Shown: positions 1 to 5,609, numbered from the stretch's first letter. The stretch: 5,689 nucleotides of DNA from an uncultured Clostridiaceae bacterium (GCA_958441075.1 CAUCBQ010000135.1:1-5689), one strand, 5' to 3'. The notes: generated from the letters alone by a model not told the origin. Numbers and translations are program-made.

Positions 1-254
1 CAGACGATAATCAGCGTCAGTCCTGCGATAAAAATACTGTTAACAAGCCACTGAAGAGCCGGGTTCTGGAACAGCTTCCGGAAGTTTTCCATGGTAGGAT
101 GCAGAGGGAACCATTCCGGCGGAAGCTTGATTGTAACCTTCTGTGATTTAAAGGCGCCTGTCAAAATCCAGTAAAAGGGGAAAATAAACACCACGCTGAG
201 AAGGAGCAGAACCGCCATGGAAACAGCGTCCAGAATTTTCACTTTATTTTTCAT
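1..254 (-). CDS. Carbohydrate ABC transporter permease, MalG type (partial, 3' end beyond window)
   Basis: Translating the minus strand from the ATG at 254 gives 84 codons open to the window edge, beginning MKNKVKILDAVSMAVLLLLS. A short basic N-terminus is followed by a hydrophobic first membrane helix at about residues 11-33, then FPFYWILTGAFKS. This FP-x-YW-x-x-x-x-(S/A)-(F/L)-K signature near residues 25-37 is typical of the MalG-like (second) permease of CUT1 sugar importers, as is the following extracytoplasmic stretch (PPEWFP, then PTMENFRKLF). A second hydrophobic segment starts near residue 70. The EAA loop that would contact the ATPase lies off the window. The start is supported by a GGGGGA ribosome site at about 259-267, and only 13 bases separate it from the MalF-type gene stop, so the two are co-transcribed. 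Substrate cannot be read from this fragment. Confidence 0.9.
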   Translation of the reverse strand, partial: MKNKVKILDAVSMAVLLLLSVVFIFPFYWILTGAFKSQKVTIKLPPEWFPLHPTMENFRKLFQNPALQWLVNSIFIAGLTLIIV

Positions 255-267
255 CTTCTCATCCCCC

Positions 268-1164
268 TTAATATTCAACGTCGCTTCCCAGCGCCTTAAA
301 CTGTACAAAGCTGATAAAGCCGATCATCAACGCCAGTATCACTCCCATGGCGTTGGCATAGCCGTATTCAAACTTCTTAAACGCCGTCTCGTACAGATAA
401 TACATAATCGTAGTGGTTCTGTAGTTTGGCCCGCCGGAAGTAAGCAGCTGGATCAGAGAGAAGCACTGGAACGAGTTAATTGTTGTAATAACCACAATAT
501 ACAGTGTGGTTGGCAGAAGACTGGGCCATTTGATCTTCCAGAATACCTGAAAATCATTGGCGCCGTCTACCTGAGCCGCCTCTATATAGTCCTTGGGAAC
601 ATTTCCCAGAGAGGCAATATACAGGATAATGGGCTGACCTACGCTGGTGGTGATCAGAATAATCAGAATGGCCCAGAGGGCAAACTTTTTATCTCCCGTC
701 CACATAATATTCTTCTGGATCAGATCCATGGATTTTAACATCCAGTTTAAGATACCGTTTAAGGGATCGTAAATCCATTTCCATACAACCGTTACCGCTA
801 CGGTTCCCGTAACTACGGGAAGGAAGAAAACACAGCGGAAAAAGGATCTTGTAAATGGATTCTTCTCGTAGGTCATGGCCGCTACAAAAAGTGCGAACAG
901 CACGGTAATGGGAACGGAGCCTACTACCAGAAGCAGGGTATTCACCAGAGATTTCTGCCATACGGGATCTGTAAACATGGTGGTATAGTTGGACAGTCCG
1001 GTAAAGGTCATTCCCTTCATATTATAACGGAAGAAGCTGGTAACTACGCCCATTCCCATGGGAACCAGCACAAACAGCACAAAAAACAGCATGGCCGGCA
1101 GCAGGAATGCATAGGAAACCAGCGTTTCCCTCATTCTGATCTTGTTGATTTTCCTTGACTTCAT
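268..1164 (-). CDS. Carbohydrate ABC transporter permease, MalF/UgpA type
   Basis: This 298-residue inner-membrane protein has about six hydrophobic helices: roughly residues 16-42, 73-97, 110-130, 162-184, 219-241 and 269-290. The cytoplasmic EAA loop that docks on the ATPase is clear at 195-214: EAAQVDGAN, then F-x-x-F-W-K-I-K-W-P. LTSGGPNYRT near 241-250 and the C-terminal YGYANAMG are also typical of MalF-like CUT1 permeases, and the length is usual for the short (non-MalF-insert) class. It should pair with the MalG-type product encoded 13 bases downstream to form the channel, taking ligand from the lipoprotein encoded just upstream. The ATG at 1164 has an AAGGAG site 9 bases before it. 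No ATPase gene is seen, which is common in Clostridia that share one MsmK/MsmX-type ATPase between importers, but it could also lie outside the window. Confidence 0.95.
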   Translation of the reverse strand: MKSRKINKIRMRETLVSYAFLLPAMLFFVLFVLVPMGMGVVTSFFRYNMKGMTFTGLSNYTTMFTDPVWQKSLVNTLLLVVGSVPITVLFALFVAAMTYEKNPFTRSFFRCVFFLPVVTGTVAVTVVWKWIYDPLNGILNWMLKSMDLIQKNIMWTGDKKFALWAILIILITTSVGQPIILYIASLGNVPKDYIEAAQVDGANDFQVFWKIKWPSLLPTTLYIVVITTINSFQCFSLIQLLTSGGPNYRTTTIMYYLYETAFKKFEYGYANAMGVILALMIGFISFVQFKALGSDVEY

Positions 1165-1189
1165 GGCAGCTCTCTCCTTCTAAAAATGA

Positions 1190-1220
1190 CTCCCCATACT
1201 ACAGGCTGTAATATGGGGAG
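1190..1220 (-). promoter_or_regulatory. Intercistronic stem-loop between binding-protein and permease genes
   Basis: Arms CTCCCCATA (1190-1198) and TATGGGGAG (1212-1220) pair, followed inward by TACA/TGTA and a 3-base loop. The one mismatch on the plus strand (C1199 against A1211) becomes a U-G wobble in the minus-strand RNA, giving a continuous 14-bp stem with a GCC loop in the real transcript. It starts 10 bases after the binding-protein stop and is followed in the RNA by a weak U run (UCAUUUUUA). In sugar ABC operons such hairpins often protect the upstream message or partly terminate, so that the binding protein is made in excess over the permeases. That role is inferred here. Confidence 0.75.
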
Positions 1221-1230
1221 AATACCTGTC

Positions 1231-2622
1231 TTACTGTGCGTTTACGATAGACTGGTTTGCCTTTGCTACAAAGTCGTCCAGAGCAGCCTTTGGCTCGGAA
1301 TCGCCGTTGATTACTGCCTGAAGCATCGGGAACCAGTAGGTTCTCATCTCTGCAAAGCCCGGAATGGTGTTGTAGTATGGAGAATAGTATTTTGTAAGAG
1401 AAGCGTAGAAGGACATATCCTCATTTCCTTCATACAGATCGCCCATGGACTGGCGAACCGGGAATACGCTGGTCTTTACTACGTTCTTTGGTCCCCACTC
1501 TTCATCGTTGCAGATGAAATCGATAAACTTCTTAGACGCCTCTGCTCTTGCCTCATCGCCGTTGTCAAATACGCAGAAGCCGTTTACAAGATACTCCAAT
1601 GCGGGAGTTCCGTCCTCAGACGGGAAGGGAAGGGCAATTGCCTCGATTCCGTTCTCCTTTAAGGTCTCTGCTCTCTGGCTTGCAAGTCCCGGAGACCAGA
1701 GGGTTGTGAATGCCGTATTTCCTGCTACAAACTGGTCTACGTCCTCGCCGCCGTTATATGCTGAGCCGTTTAACATATATCCGTTGTCCACCCACTCTTT
1801 GATCTTTGTCATGGCCTTTACGCCGCCCTCATCATTCAGAGTGTATGTGCTGATCTCAGGATCTGTTACGGAGCTGTCATACAGGTTTGTAACAAATGCG
1901 CGGATACCCTGATCGCCGCCCTGTCCGGAGCAGTATACGGTACCGCCCATAAAGCCTGCCTCGGAAAGCTTCTTCATCATTTCTTCAAACTGCTCTGTCT
2001 TCCAGGTACGGTCGCCTTCCAGATTGATGCAGTCCATAGCCCCCGCTTCCTCTAATGCGTTTTTGCTCACTGCCATACAGAAGGCGGCGCTGCTGATGGG
2101 ATACATATAGTAGCTGTCTCCGGACTTGCAGGAATTGATCAGCGCCTCATTGTCAACATCCTTCACAAATTCCTCTGTAAACATATCATCCAGAGCTACC
2201 AGCTTACCGTTCTGTGCGTAAGAAATAATACGTCCGGGAGCGTCAAACAGTACGTCGCATACTGTACCGGCCTCAATCGCTGCGGTGATCTTCTCAGGCC
2301 CTGAAGTAAAATCAATGGTCTCCAGCTTTACCCTGATATCCGGATTCTTTGCCTGAAACGCATCAATGATCTCCTGCTCATAGGTGCCTGCCGGATTATC
2401 TCCATCCTGTGTAAAGGTCGGGAATGCCCACCATGTAATCTCGGTTGCACCCTCTGCAGAAGCCTGGGCTTGTGTCCCGGCCGGAGCAGTCTCGCCGCCC
2501 TTTGCTTCCTCCGTCTTAGACTCAGCCTTTGTGTCTGCCGTCTGGGCGCTTCCTCCGCCGCAGCCCGTAAGCACGGATGCCGCCATGGCTGCCGCCAGTC
2601 CCAAAGATATCATTTTTCTCAT
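1231..2622 (-). CDS. Sugar ABC transporter solute-binding lipoprotein (family 1)
   Basis: This 463-residue protein has a lipoprotein signal: MRKM, a hydrophobic stretch, and the lipobox LTGC with Cys21 as the lipidated residue. A low-complexity linker rich in Ala, Thr, Glu and Gly (about 22-60) tethers the binding domain to the membrane. The mature domain begins EITWWAFPTF (61-70), the usual first strand of family 1 (CUT1) sugar-binding proteins. It continues with AFQAKNPDIRVKLETIDF, AAIEAGTVCDVLFDAPGR, FTTLWSPGLASQ (305-316) and VNGFCVF near 346-352, all in the order expected for the MalE-like fold. Aromatics such as Trp64-Trp65, Trp309 and Trp430 could stack on a sugar. It is the first gene of the importer unit, with its own strong promoter and an AGAAGGAGGAA ribosome site before the ATG. 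The ligand is not readable from sequence; a sialic acid or related sugar is guessed from the neighbouring lyase gene. Confidence 0.95.
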   Translation of the reverse strand: MRKMISLGLAAAMAASVLTGCGGGSAQTADTKAESKTEEAKGGETAPAGTQAQASAEGATEITWWAFPTFTQDGDNPAGTYEQEIIDAFQAKNPDIRVKLETIDFTSGPEKITAAIEAGTVCDVLFDAPGRIISYAQNGKLVALDDMFTEEFVKDVDNEALINSCKSGDSYYMYPISSAAFCMAVSKNALEEAGAMDCINLEGDRTWKTEQFEEMMKKLSEAGFMGGTVYCSGQGGDQGIRAFVTNLYDSSVTDPEISTYTLNDEGGVKAMTKIKEWVDNGYMLNGSAYNGGEDVDQFVAGNTAFTTLWSPGLASQRAETLKENGIEAIALPFPSEDGTPALEYLVNGFCVFDNGDEARAEASKKFIDFICNDEEWGPKNVVKTSVFPVRQSMGDLYEGNEDMSFYASLTKYYSPYYNTIPGFAEMRTYWFPMLQAVINGDSEPKAALDDFVAKANQSIVNAQ

Positions 2623-2631
2623 AAGAAAGTT

Positions 2632-2640
2632 CCTCCTTCT
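2632..2640 (-). promoter_or_regulatory. Strong ribosome binding site of the binding-protein gene
   Basis: On the minus strand AGAAGGAGG ends about 9 bases before the ATG at 2622. It is a near-perfect anti-16S match, the strongest in the transporter unit, consistent with high synthesis of the binding protein. Confidence 0.8.
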
Positions 2641-2697
2641 CGTTTCTCCCCGTTCCGTCTTTTACCCTCGGCGGAAACATTTTTTATTGTTAACCCA

Positions 2698-2726
2698 ATC
2701 ATAGCATAATATTTCCTTTTTGTCAA
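2698..2726 (-). promoter_or_regulatory. Sigma-A promoter of the ABC importer unit
   Basis: On the minus strand a consensus -35 TTGACA (2721-2726) and -10 TATGAT (2698-2703) are separated by exactly 17 bases, with a TG one base upstream of the -10 (extended -10). The predicted start near 2691 leaves a leader of about 69 bases. A tract of A and T runs lies upstream of the -35 (about 2734-2757) and could act as an UP element. A weak dyad ATTG-N6-CAAT (2686-2699) overlaps the -10 and start site. The promoter sits downstream of the lyase terminator, so the importer is a separate unit. Confidence 0.85.
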
Positions 2727-2736
2727 TTTGCCCGAA

Positions 2737-2749
2737 AAAAATTTCTTTT
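2737..2749. repeat. 13-base tract shared with the lyase promoter region (copy 1)
   Basis: AAAAATTTCTTTT (plus-strand reading) occurs here and again at 3859-3871, in both cases a little upstream of a minus-strand -35 element (11 and 16 bases away). Here it also lies within GAAA-AAAA-TTTC (2734-2745), a small perfect dyad. It could be an UP element, a regulator site common to both promoters, or chance in AT-rich DNA. Confidence 0.4.
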
Positions 2750-2771
2750 CTTTTTCTATTCCGTTTTTTTG

Positions 2772-2835
2772 CCGCAAAATAAATAGGCAAAGGGGCTTTA
2801 TTTTTGCATTTTTGTGCATTTTGCAAAGCCCCCTT
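2772..2835 (-). terminator. Probable intrinsic terminator after the lyase gene
   Basis: In the minus-strand RNA AAGGGGGCUUU (2825-2835) pairs with AAAGCCCCUUU (2789-2799), 11 bp including one G-U wobble, around a 25-base AU-rich loop that can add a UUUGCA/UGCAAA inner stem. The downstream U run is interrupted (GCCUAUUUAUUUU), so termination may be incomplete and some read-through into the importer is possible. It starts 32 bases after the lyase stop. Confidence 0.7.
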
Positions 2836-2866
2836 CTGACAGGTTATTCTATTTTATACAATTCCC

Positions 2867-3781
2867 TTACAGCGCGGCTATGGCGGCGTCAATCATGGCG
2901 GCACACTTTTTCACCTGCTCCATATCCTCCAAAGCCAGACCGGGCATCGGCTTTCTTACGCTGCCCAGATCAAGCCCCTCGCGGAGCTTTAAAATCTCCT
3001 TCATCACCGCATAGAGATTTCCATGGCAGGCGCACATGGCGTAAATGATGGCGTCTGCATCGTACTGAAGCTTTCTGGCCGCCTCGTACCTTCCTTCCCT
3101 GCACAGCTCAAAAATCTTTAAATACAGCTCAGGCATCACCCCGTAGGTACCGCCGATTCCTCCGTCGGCTCCCATGGCCAGGCCGGATACCAGCTGCTCG
3201 TCCGGTCCGTTAAATACAGCAAAATCTTTTCCGCCCTCCATTTTAAACATCTGGATATCCTGTACAGGCATGGAGCTGTTTTTAACGGCTGCCACTCTGG
3301 GATTTTTGCGCATTTCCCGGAACAGAGGCATGGTCAGGGCAACGCCTGCCAGCTGGGGAATATTGTAAATCACAAAATCCGTGTTGGGGGCTGCCGCGGA
3401 AATATCGTTCCAGTACCGGGCAATGGCATGCTCCGGCAAATGGAAATAGATGGGAGGGATAGAAGCAACCGCATCTACTCCCAGGCTCTCTGCGTGGGCC
3501 GCCAGCTCGCAGCTGTCCTCTGTATTATTGCAGGCCACATGGGCAATCACAGTCATCCTCCCCTTTACGACCTCCATCACAGCTTCCAGAACTGCCCTGC
3601 GTTCTTCTTTACTCTGATAAATGCACTCGCCTGAGGAACCGCCTACATAAACGCCCTTCACTCCTTTTTTCAGCAGATGCTCAGCCAGCGCTTTTGTGCG
3701 CTCCCTGCTGACGCTGCCATCCTCCTCATAGCATGCATAAAATGCCGGAATAATCCCCTGATACTTTGTAATATCTCTCAT
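2867..3781 (-). CDS. DHDPS/N-acetylneuraminate lyase family aldolase (NanA-like)
   Basis: This 304-residue class I pyruvate aldolase has the usual family length (TIM barrel plus C-terminal helices). It carries the carboxylate-binding loop GGSSGE (47-52), the catalytic Tyr139 in VIYNIPQLAGV, the Schiff-base Lys167 in AAVKNSS, then NGPDE (191-195) and GADGGIGGTYG (204-214). These resemble E. coli sialic acid lyase (GGSTGE, VVYNIPALSGV, ALKQTS, NGYDE, GADGGIGSTYN) far more than DapA. It would split N-acetylneuraminate, or a close relative, into pyruvate and an amino sugar in the cytoplasm. Aligned from memory, NanA Thr167 becomes Ser169 and Ser208 becomes Gly211, both substrate-side positions, so another sugar acid (2-keto-3-deoxy type) remains possible. 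The start ATG has AAAGGTGG about 7 bases ahead. It has its own promoter and terminator and lies upstream of a sugar importer on the same strand. Confidence 0.88.
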   Translation of the reverse strand: MRDITKYQGIIPAFYACYEEDGSVSRERTKALAEHLLKKGVKGVYVGGSSGECIYQSKEERRAVLEAVMEVVKGRMTVIAHVACNNTEDSCELAAHAESLGVDAVASIPPIYFHLPEHAIARYWNDISAAAPNTDFVIYNIPQLAGVALTMPLFREMRKNPRVAAVKNSSMPVQDIQMFKMEGGKDFAVFNGPDEQLVSGLAMGADGGIGGTYGVMPELYLKIFELCREGRYEAARKLQYDADAIIYAMCACHGNLYAVMKEILKLREGLDLGSVRKPMPGLALEDMEQVKKCAAMIDAAIAAL

Positions 3782-3801
3782 AATGCTCCACCTTTCCTTC
3801 C

Positions 3802-3819
3802 TACTGGATATCTCCAGTA
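3802..3819. promoter_or_regulatory. Dyad over the -10 and start site of the lyase promoter (candidate operator)
   Basis: TACTGGA and TCCAGTA form perfect 7-bp arms around a 4-base centre (TATC). The element overlaps the lyase -10 hexamer (3816-3821) and the predicted start near 3809. A repressor bound here would block initiation; as RNA it could only form in part, because the transcript starts inside it, which favours a DNA operator. The binding protein is unknown. Confidence 0.5.
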
Positions 3820-3843
3820 TAACACTTTAATTATTTTTTTCAA
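3816..3843 (-). promoter_or_regulatory. Promoter of the NanA-like lyase gene
   Basis: On the minus strand TTGAAA (3838-3843, 5 of 6 to consensus) and TATACT (3816-3821, 5 of 6) are spaced by 16 bases, with a TG placed for an extended -10. The expected start is near 3809, giving a short leader of about 28 bases. Both hexamers are embedded in inverted repeats, which suggests tight control. Confidence 0.8.
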
Positions 3844-3858
3844 CAAAATAATTAAAGT
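3824..3858. promoter_or_regulatory. Perfect 14-nt inverted repeat around the lyase -35 (candidate operator)
   Basis: ACTTTAATTATTTT (3824-3837) and AAAATAATTAAAGT (3845-3858) are exact reverse complements separated by 7 bases. The 7-base centre holds the lyase -35 hexamer, the left arm fills the -35/-10 spacer and the right arm lies just upstream. It is not placed to be a terminator of either divergent gene. Each arm has an AATAATTAAA core, the sort of AT-rich half-dyad reported for RpiR/NanR-type sites, so the RpiR product encoded at 4654-5511 is a candidate ligand (inference). Arm centres are 21 bases apart, two helical turns, fitting two dimers on one DNA face. Confidence 0.7.
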
Positions 3859-3871
3859 AAAAATTTCTTTT
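3859..3871. repeat. 13-base tract shared with the importer promoter region (copy 2)
   Basis: This is the same AAAAATTTCTTTT as at 2737-2749, directly abutting the 14-nt inverted repeat and upstream of the lyase -35. Its composition is low complexity, so significance is uncertain. Confidence 0.4.
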
Positions 3872-3878
3872 TTCGTCA

Positions 3879-3907
3879 TTGTGTTTAAACCGGACAGGTG
3901 ATATGAT
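3879..3907 (+). promoter_or_regulatory. Extended -10 promoter of the SGNH esterase gene
   Basis: TATGAT (3902-3907) is preceded by TGA, an extended -10. The -35 at 17-bp spacing is poor (TTGTGT, 3879-3884), as tolerated by extended -10 promoters. The expected start near 3914 leaves a leader of about 23 bases with AGGAGG (3924-3929) 7 bases before the ATG. A GTTTAAAC palindrome (3883-3890) lies in the spacer. Confidence 0.65.
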
Positions 3908-3936
3908 AGGCTTATAAAAAAGGAGGAGGATGCCTT

Positions 3937-4578
3937 ATGAAAAAACATATTGTATGCTTCGGAGACTCCAATACCCACGGATACTGTGCAGAAACGGGAG
4001 GACGTTTCTCCGAGGACGAGCGGTGGACCTGTCTTTTGCAGAAGCTTTTGGGAGACGGCTGTCTGGTGCTGGAGGAGGGGCTGTCCGGAAGAACCTGCTG
4101 CTTTAACGACCCCCTTTATGAAGGACTTAACGGCCTTGATTCCATCTATCCCTGTCTGATGAGCCATGAACCGGTAGACCTGCTGATCCTTATGCTGGGC
4201 ACCAATGATACCAAGGAACGGTTCGGCGCCTCTCCCGCGTGCATTGCCCTTGGCTTAAAGCGTCTGGCAGAAAAGGCCCGCTCTGTTTCGGACTGCTGGA
4301 TAAAAGACCCCAATATCCTGATTGTAACGCCTAAAAATATTGATCCCGAATATGCCGCTTCAAGCGTAGGAAGCACCATGGGACGGGGCTGTGCGGAAAA
4401 GTCCGCCGGACTGGGAGCAGAGTATAAAAAGATTGCCATGCTTACCGGCTGCCACTATTTCGACGCCAATACGGTTGTGACGGCAAACAATCACATCGAT
4501 TTCATGCACCTTACAGCTCAGGGGCATCAGGAGCTGGCTCAGGCTCTGGCAGAGCTGATCCCTTCTCTGATTCCCTAA
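3937..4578 (+). CDS. SGNH/GDSL-family esterase, arylesterase/acyltransferase-like
   Basis: This 213-residue protein has the four SGNH blocks in order. Block I is CFGDSNTHG with nucleophile Ser11; block II is EGLSGRT with Gly51; block III is LMLGTNDTK with Asn90 for the oxyanion hole; block V is HIDFMHLT with Asp188 and His191. The second half of block III, the GLNGLDSIYPCLMSHEPVDLLILM stretch before it, and the length match the arylesterase group typified by Mycobacterium smegmatis MsAcT (about 216 residues). No signal peptide is seen, so it acts in the cytoplasm on imported or internal esters. Next to a sialic-lyase-like gene, an O-acetyl-sugar esterase role is attractive but unproven; NanS-type sialate esterases form a different group. 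It is the only plus-strand gene here, divergent from the lyase over a 155-base control region, and ends in a terminator shared with the regulator gene. Confidence 0.92.
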   Translation: MKKHIVCFGDSNTHGYCAETGGRFSEDERWTCLLQKLLGDGCLVLEEGLSGRTCCFNDPLYEGLNGLDSIYPCLMSHEPVDLLILMLGTNDTKERFGASPACIALGLKRLAEKARSVSDCWIKDPNILIVTPKNIDPEYAASSVGSTMGRGCAEKSAGLGAEYKKIAMLTGCHYFDANTVVTANNHIDFMHLTAQGHQELAQALAELIPSLIP

Positions 4579-4580
4579 AC

Positions 4581-4647
4581 AAAAAACGCAGTAACGTATC
4601 TGCCTCTTAAAGCCCTTCCTGAGAACAGATATTTTACTGCGTTTTTT
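4581..4647. terminator. Bidirectional intrinsic terminator between esterase and regulator genes
   Basis: AAAAAACGCAGTAA (4581-4594) and TTACTGCGTTTTTT (4634-4647) are a perfect 14-nt inverted repeat. After a 2x2 internal loop, TATCTG (4597-4602) and CAGATA (4626-4631) add a second stem, with a 23-base apical loop. Each strand ends the stem in a run of six T, so it can terminate both the plus-strand esterase and the minus-strand regulator transcript. It starts 3 bases after the esterase stop and 7 bases beyond the regulator stop. Confidence 0.92.
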
Positions 4648-4653
4648 CATTTG

Positions 4654-5511
4654 CTAACAAAGCTTTTCCAATACGGAGCCCGAAGTCTTTTCGTTGTTTT
4701 CACTGCACTGTTCAAAGTAGCGGCGGTAATATTCCGTATAAAGCAGATCCACCAGAAAAAGCTGGCTGATCTCTGCGGAGGTAGAGCCGCCCTGAAGAGG
4801 CCCCTCATTGGCTCCTGACAGGAGGGTCACGTCTGAATAGGCGCTTAAAGGCGATTTCACAAACCGGGTAATGCAGACAATTCTGGCGCCGGACCGTTTT
4901 GCAACCTCTGCCACATGGATCGTGTCCTTGGTTGCTCCGGAATAGGAGAAAATAACCGCTACGTCACGTTCATCCATGGTTGCGGCGGCCATGGCCTGCA
5001 TATGGCTGTCCTGAATGCAGAACACCTTGTTTTCAATGCGCATAAACTTGTTCATGGCCTTCATGGCTGTAAGCATGCTGGCTCCCACGCCAAAGAAAAA
5101 TACCTTTCTGGCGCGGTGAATCAATGTGATGGCACGGTCAATATCCTCTTCCTTTATCATGGAAAAGGTTTCATTTAAGGCGTTGATATTGGTATTTAAC
5201 ACCTTTCTTGCCAGTTCCCCAAAGGAATCCTCCATGGAAATATTTTTTCCCGTAAACTGGTCCATCTGCTCCTGCCCCTTGCTGATGCTTAAGGACAGCA
5301 TCATCTTAAATTCCTGATAGCCCTTTAAATCCATGGTCTTGCAGAATCGGAACACACTGGTATCTCCCACCTCACAGGCCTCTGCCAGATCTGTAATGGA
5401 CATAAACAGAACGTCTCTGGGATTTGCCAGAATATAATCTGCCACTTTCTTTTCTGCTCTGGTAAACTGATTATATGCGGATTTGATGCTTGTTATAAAA
5501 TCTCCCTGCAT
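4654..5511 (-). CDS. RpiR-family transcriptional regulator (HTH + SIS)
   Basis: From the ATG at 5511 the product is 285 residues. The N-terminal RpiR helix-turn-helix domain (about 1-75) shows SAYNQFTRAEKKVADYIL and SITDLAEACEVGDTSVFRFCKTMDLKGYQEFK. The C-terminal SIS phosphosugar-binding domain (about 125-260) shows FFGVGAS (139-145) and SYSGATKDT (189-197), the loops that hold a sugar phosphate. RpiR proteins control sugar and amino-sugar catabolism; clostridial NanR is one and controls sialic acid genes, which fits the NanA-like neighbour. Three in-frame starts exist: TTG 5529, ATG 5520 and ATG 5511. The AGAGG ribosome site at 5522-5526 is too close to 5520 and well spaced for 5511, and MQGD is a common N-terminus in the family. 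It is convergent with the esterase gene. Confidence 0.93.
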   Translation of the reverse strand: MQGDFITSIKSAYNQFTRAEKKVADYILANPRDVLFMSITDLAEACEVGDTSVFRFCKTMDLKGYQEFKMMLSLSISKGQEQMDQFTGKNISMEDSFGELARKVLNTNINALNETFSMIKEEDIDRAITLIHRARKVFFFGVGASMLTAMKAMNKFMRIENKVFCIQDSHMQAMAAATMDERDVAVIFSYSGATKDTIHVAEVAKRSGARIVCITRFVKSPLSAYSDVTLLSGANEGPLQGGSTSAEISQLFLVDLLYTEYYRRYFEQCSENNEKTSGSVLEKLC

Positions 5512-5520
5512 ACGATCCAT

Positions 5521-5527
5521 TCCTCTC
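5521..5527 (-). promoter_or_regulatory. Ribosome binding site deciding the regulator start
   Basis: GAGAGGA on the minus strand directly abuts the ATG at 5520 but sits 9 bases ahead of the ATG at 5511. Spacing therefore favours 5511. The TTG at 5529 has only a weak AAAGAAAG ahead of it. Confidence 0.6.
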
Positions 5528-5546
5528 AATCTGTATACTTTCTTTC

Positions 5547-5575
5547 ATTTTATCCAGTTTCTTTTTCCTTGTCCA
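5547..5575 (-). promoter_or_regulatory. Promoter of the RpiR-family regulator gene
   Basis: On the minus strand TGGACA (5570-5575, 5 of 6) and TAAAAT (5547-5552, 5 of 6) are spaced by exactly 17 bases. The expected start is near 5540, giving a leader of about 29 bases. Confidence 0.7.
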
Positions 5576-5609
5576 GACCTTTTCCTGCTTTTATCTGATT
5601 TTTCACTGT

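Noticed and set aside
217..738. Plus-strand open frame of 173 codons
   Set aside because: It runs antisense to the two permease genes, which have clear family motifs and ribosome sites; its product has no recognisable domain and no ribosome site.
1186..1912. Two plus-strand open frames (158 and 155 codons)
   Set aside because: Both are antisense shadows of the binding-protein gene. Their overlap with each other and lack of motifs argue against coding.
2642..2678. Possible alternative stems in the importer leader (GTTTC/GAAAC and TTCCG/CGGAA)
   Set aside because: Each is only 5 bp and they overlap, with no terminator or known riboswitch core. This is expected by chance in a leader of this length.
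3883..3890. GTTTAAAC palindrome in the esterase promoter spacer
   Set aside because: An 8-base AT-rich palindrome without extended arms is too short to support an operator call.
2641..3936. CcpA catabolite-response (cre) site near the promoters
   Set aside because: I scanned the promoter regions by eye for TGWAANCGNTNWCA and found no convincing match.
3778..4167. Minus-strand open frame of 129 codons across the divergent control region
   Set aside because: It spans two promoters and lies antisense to the SGNH esterase N-terminus, whose catalytic blocks are intact.
4360..4650. Minus-strand open frame of 96 codons
   Set aside because: It runs through the bidirectional terminator and antisense to the esterase active-site region; no motif supports it.
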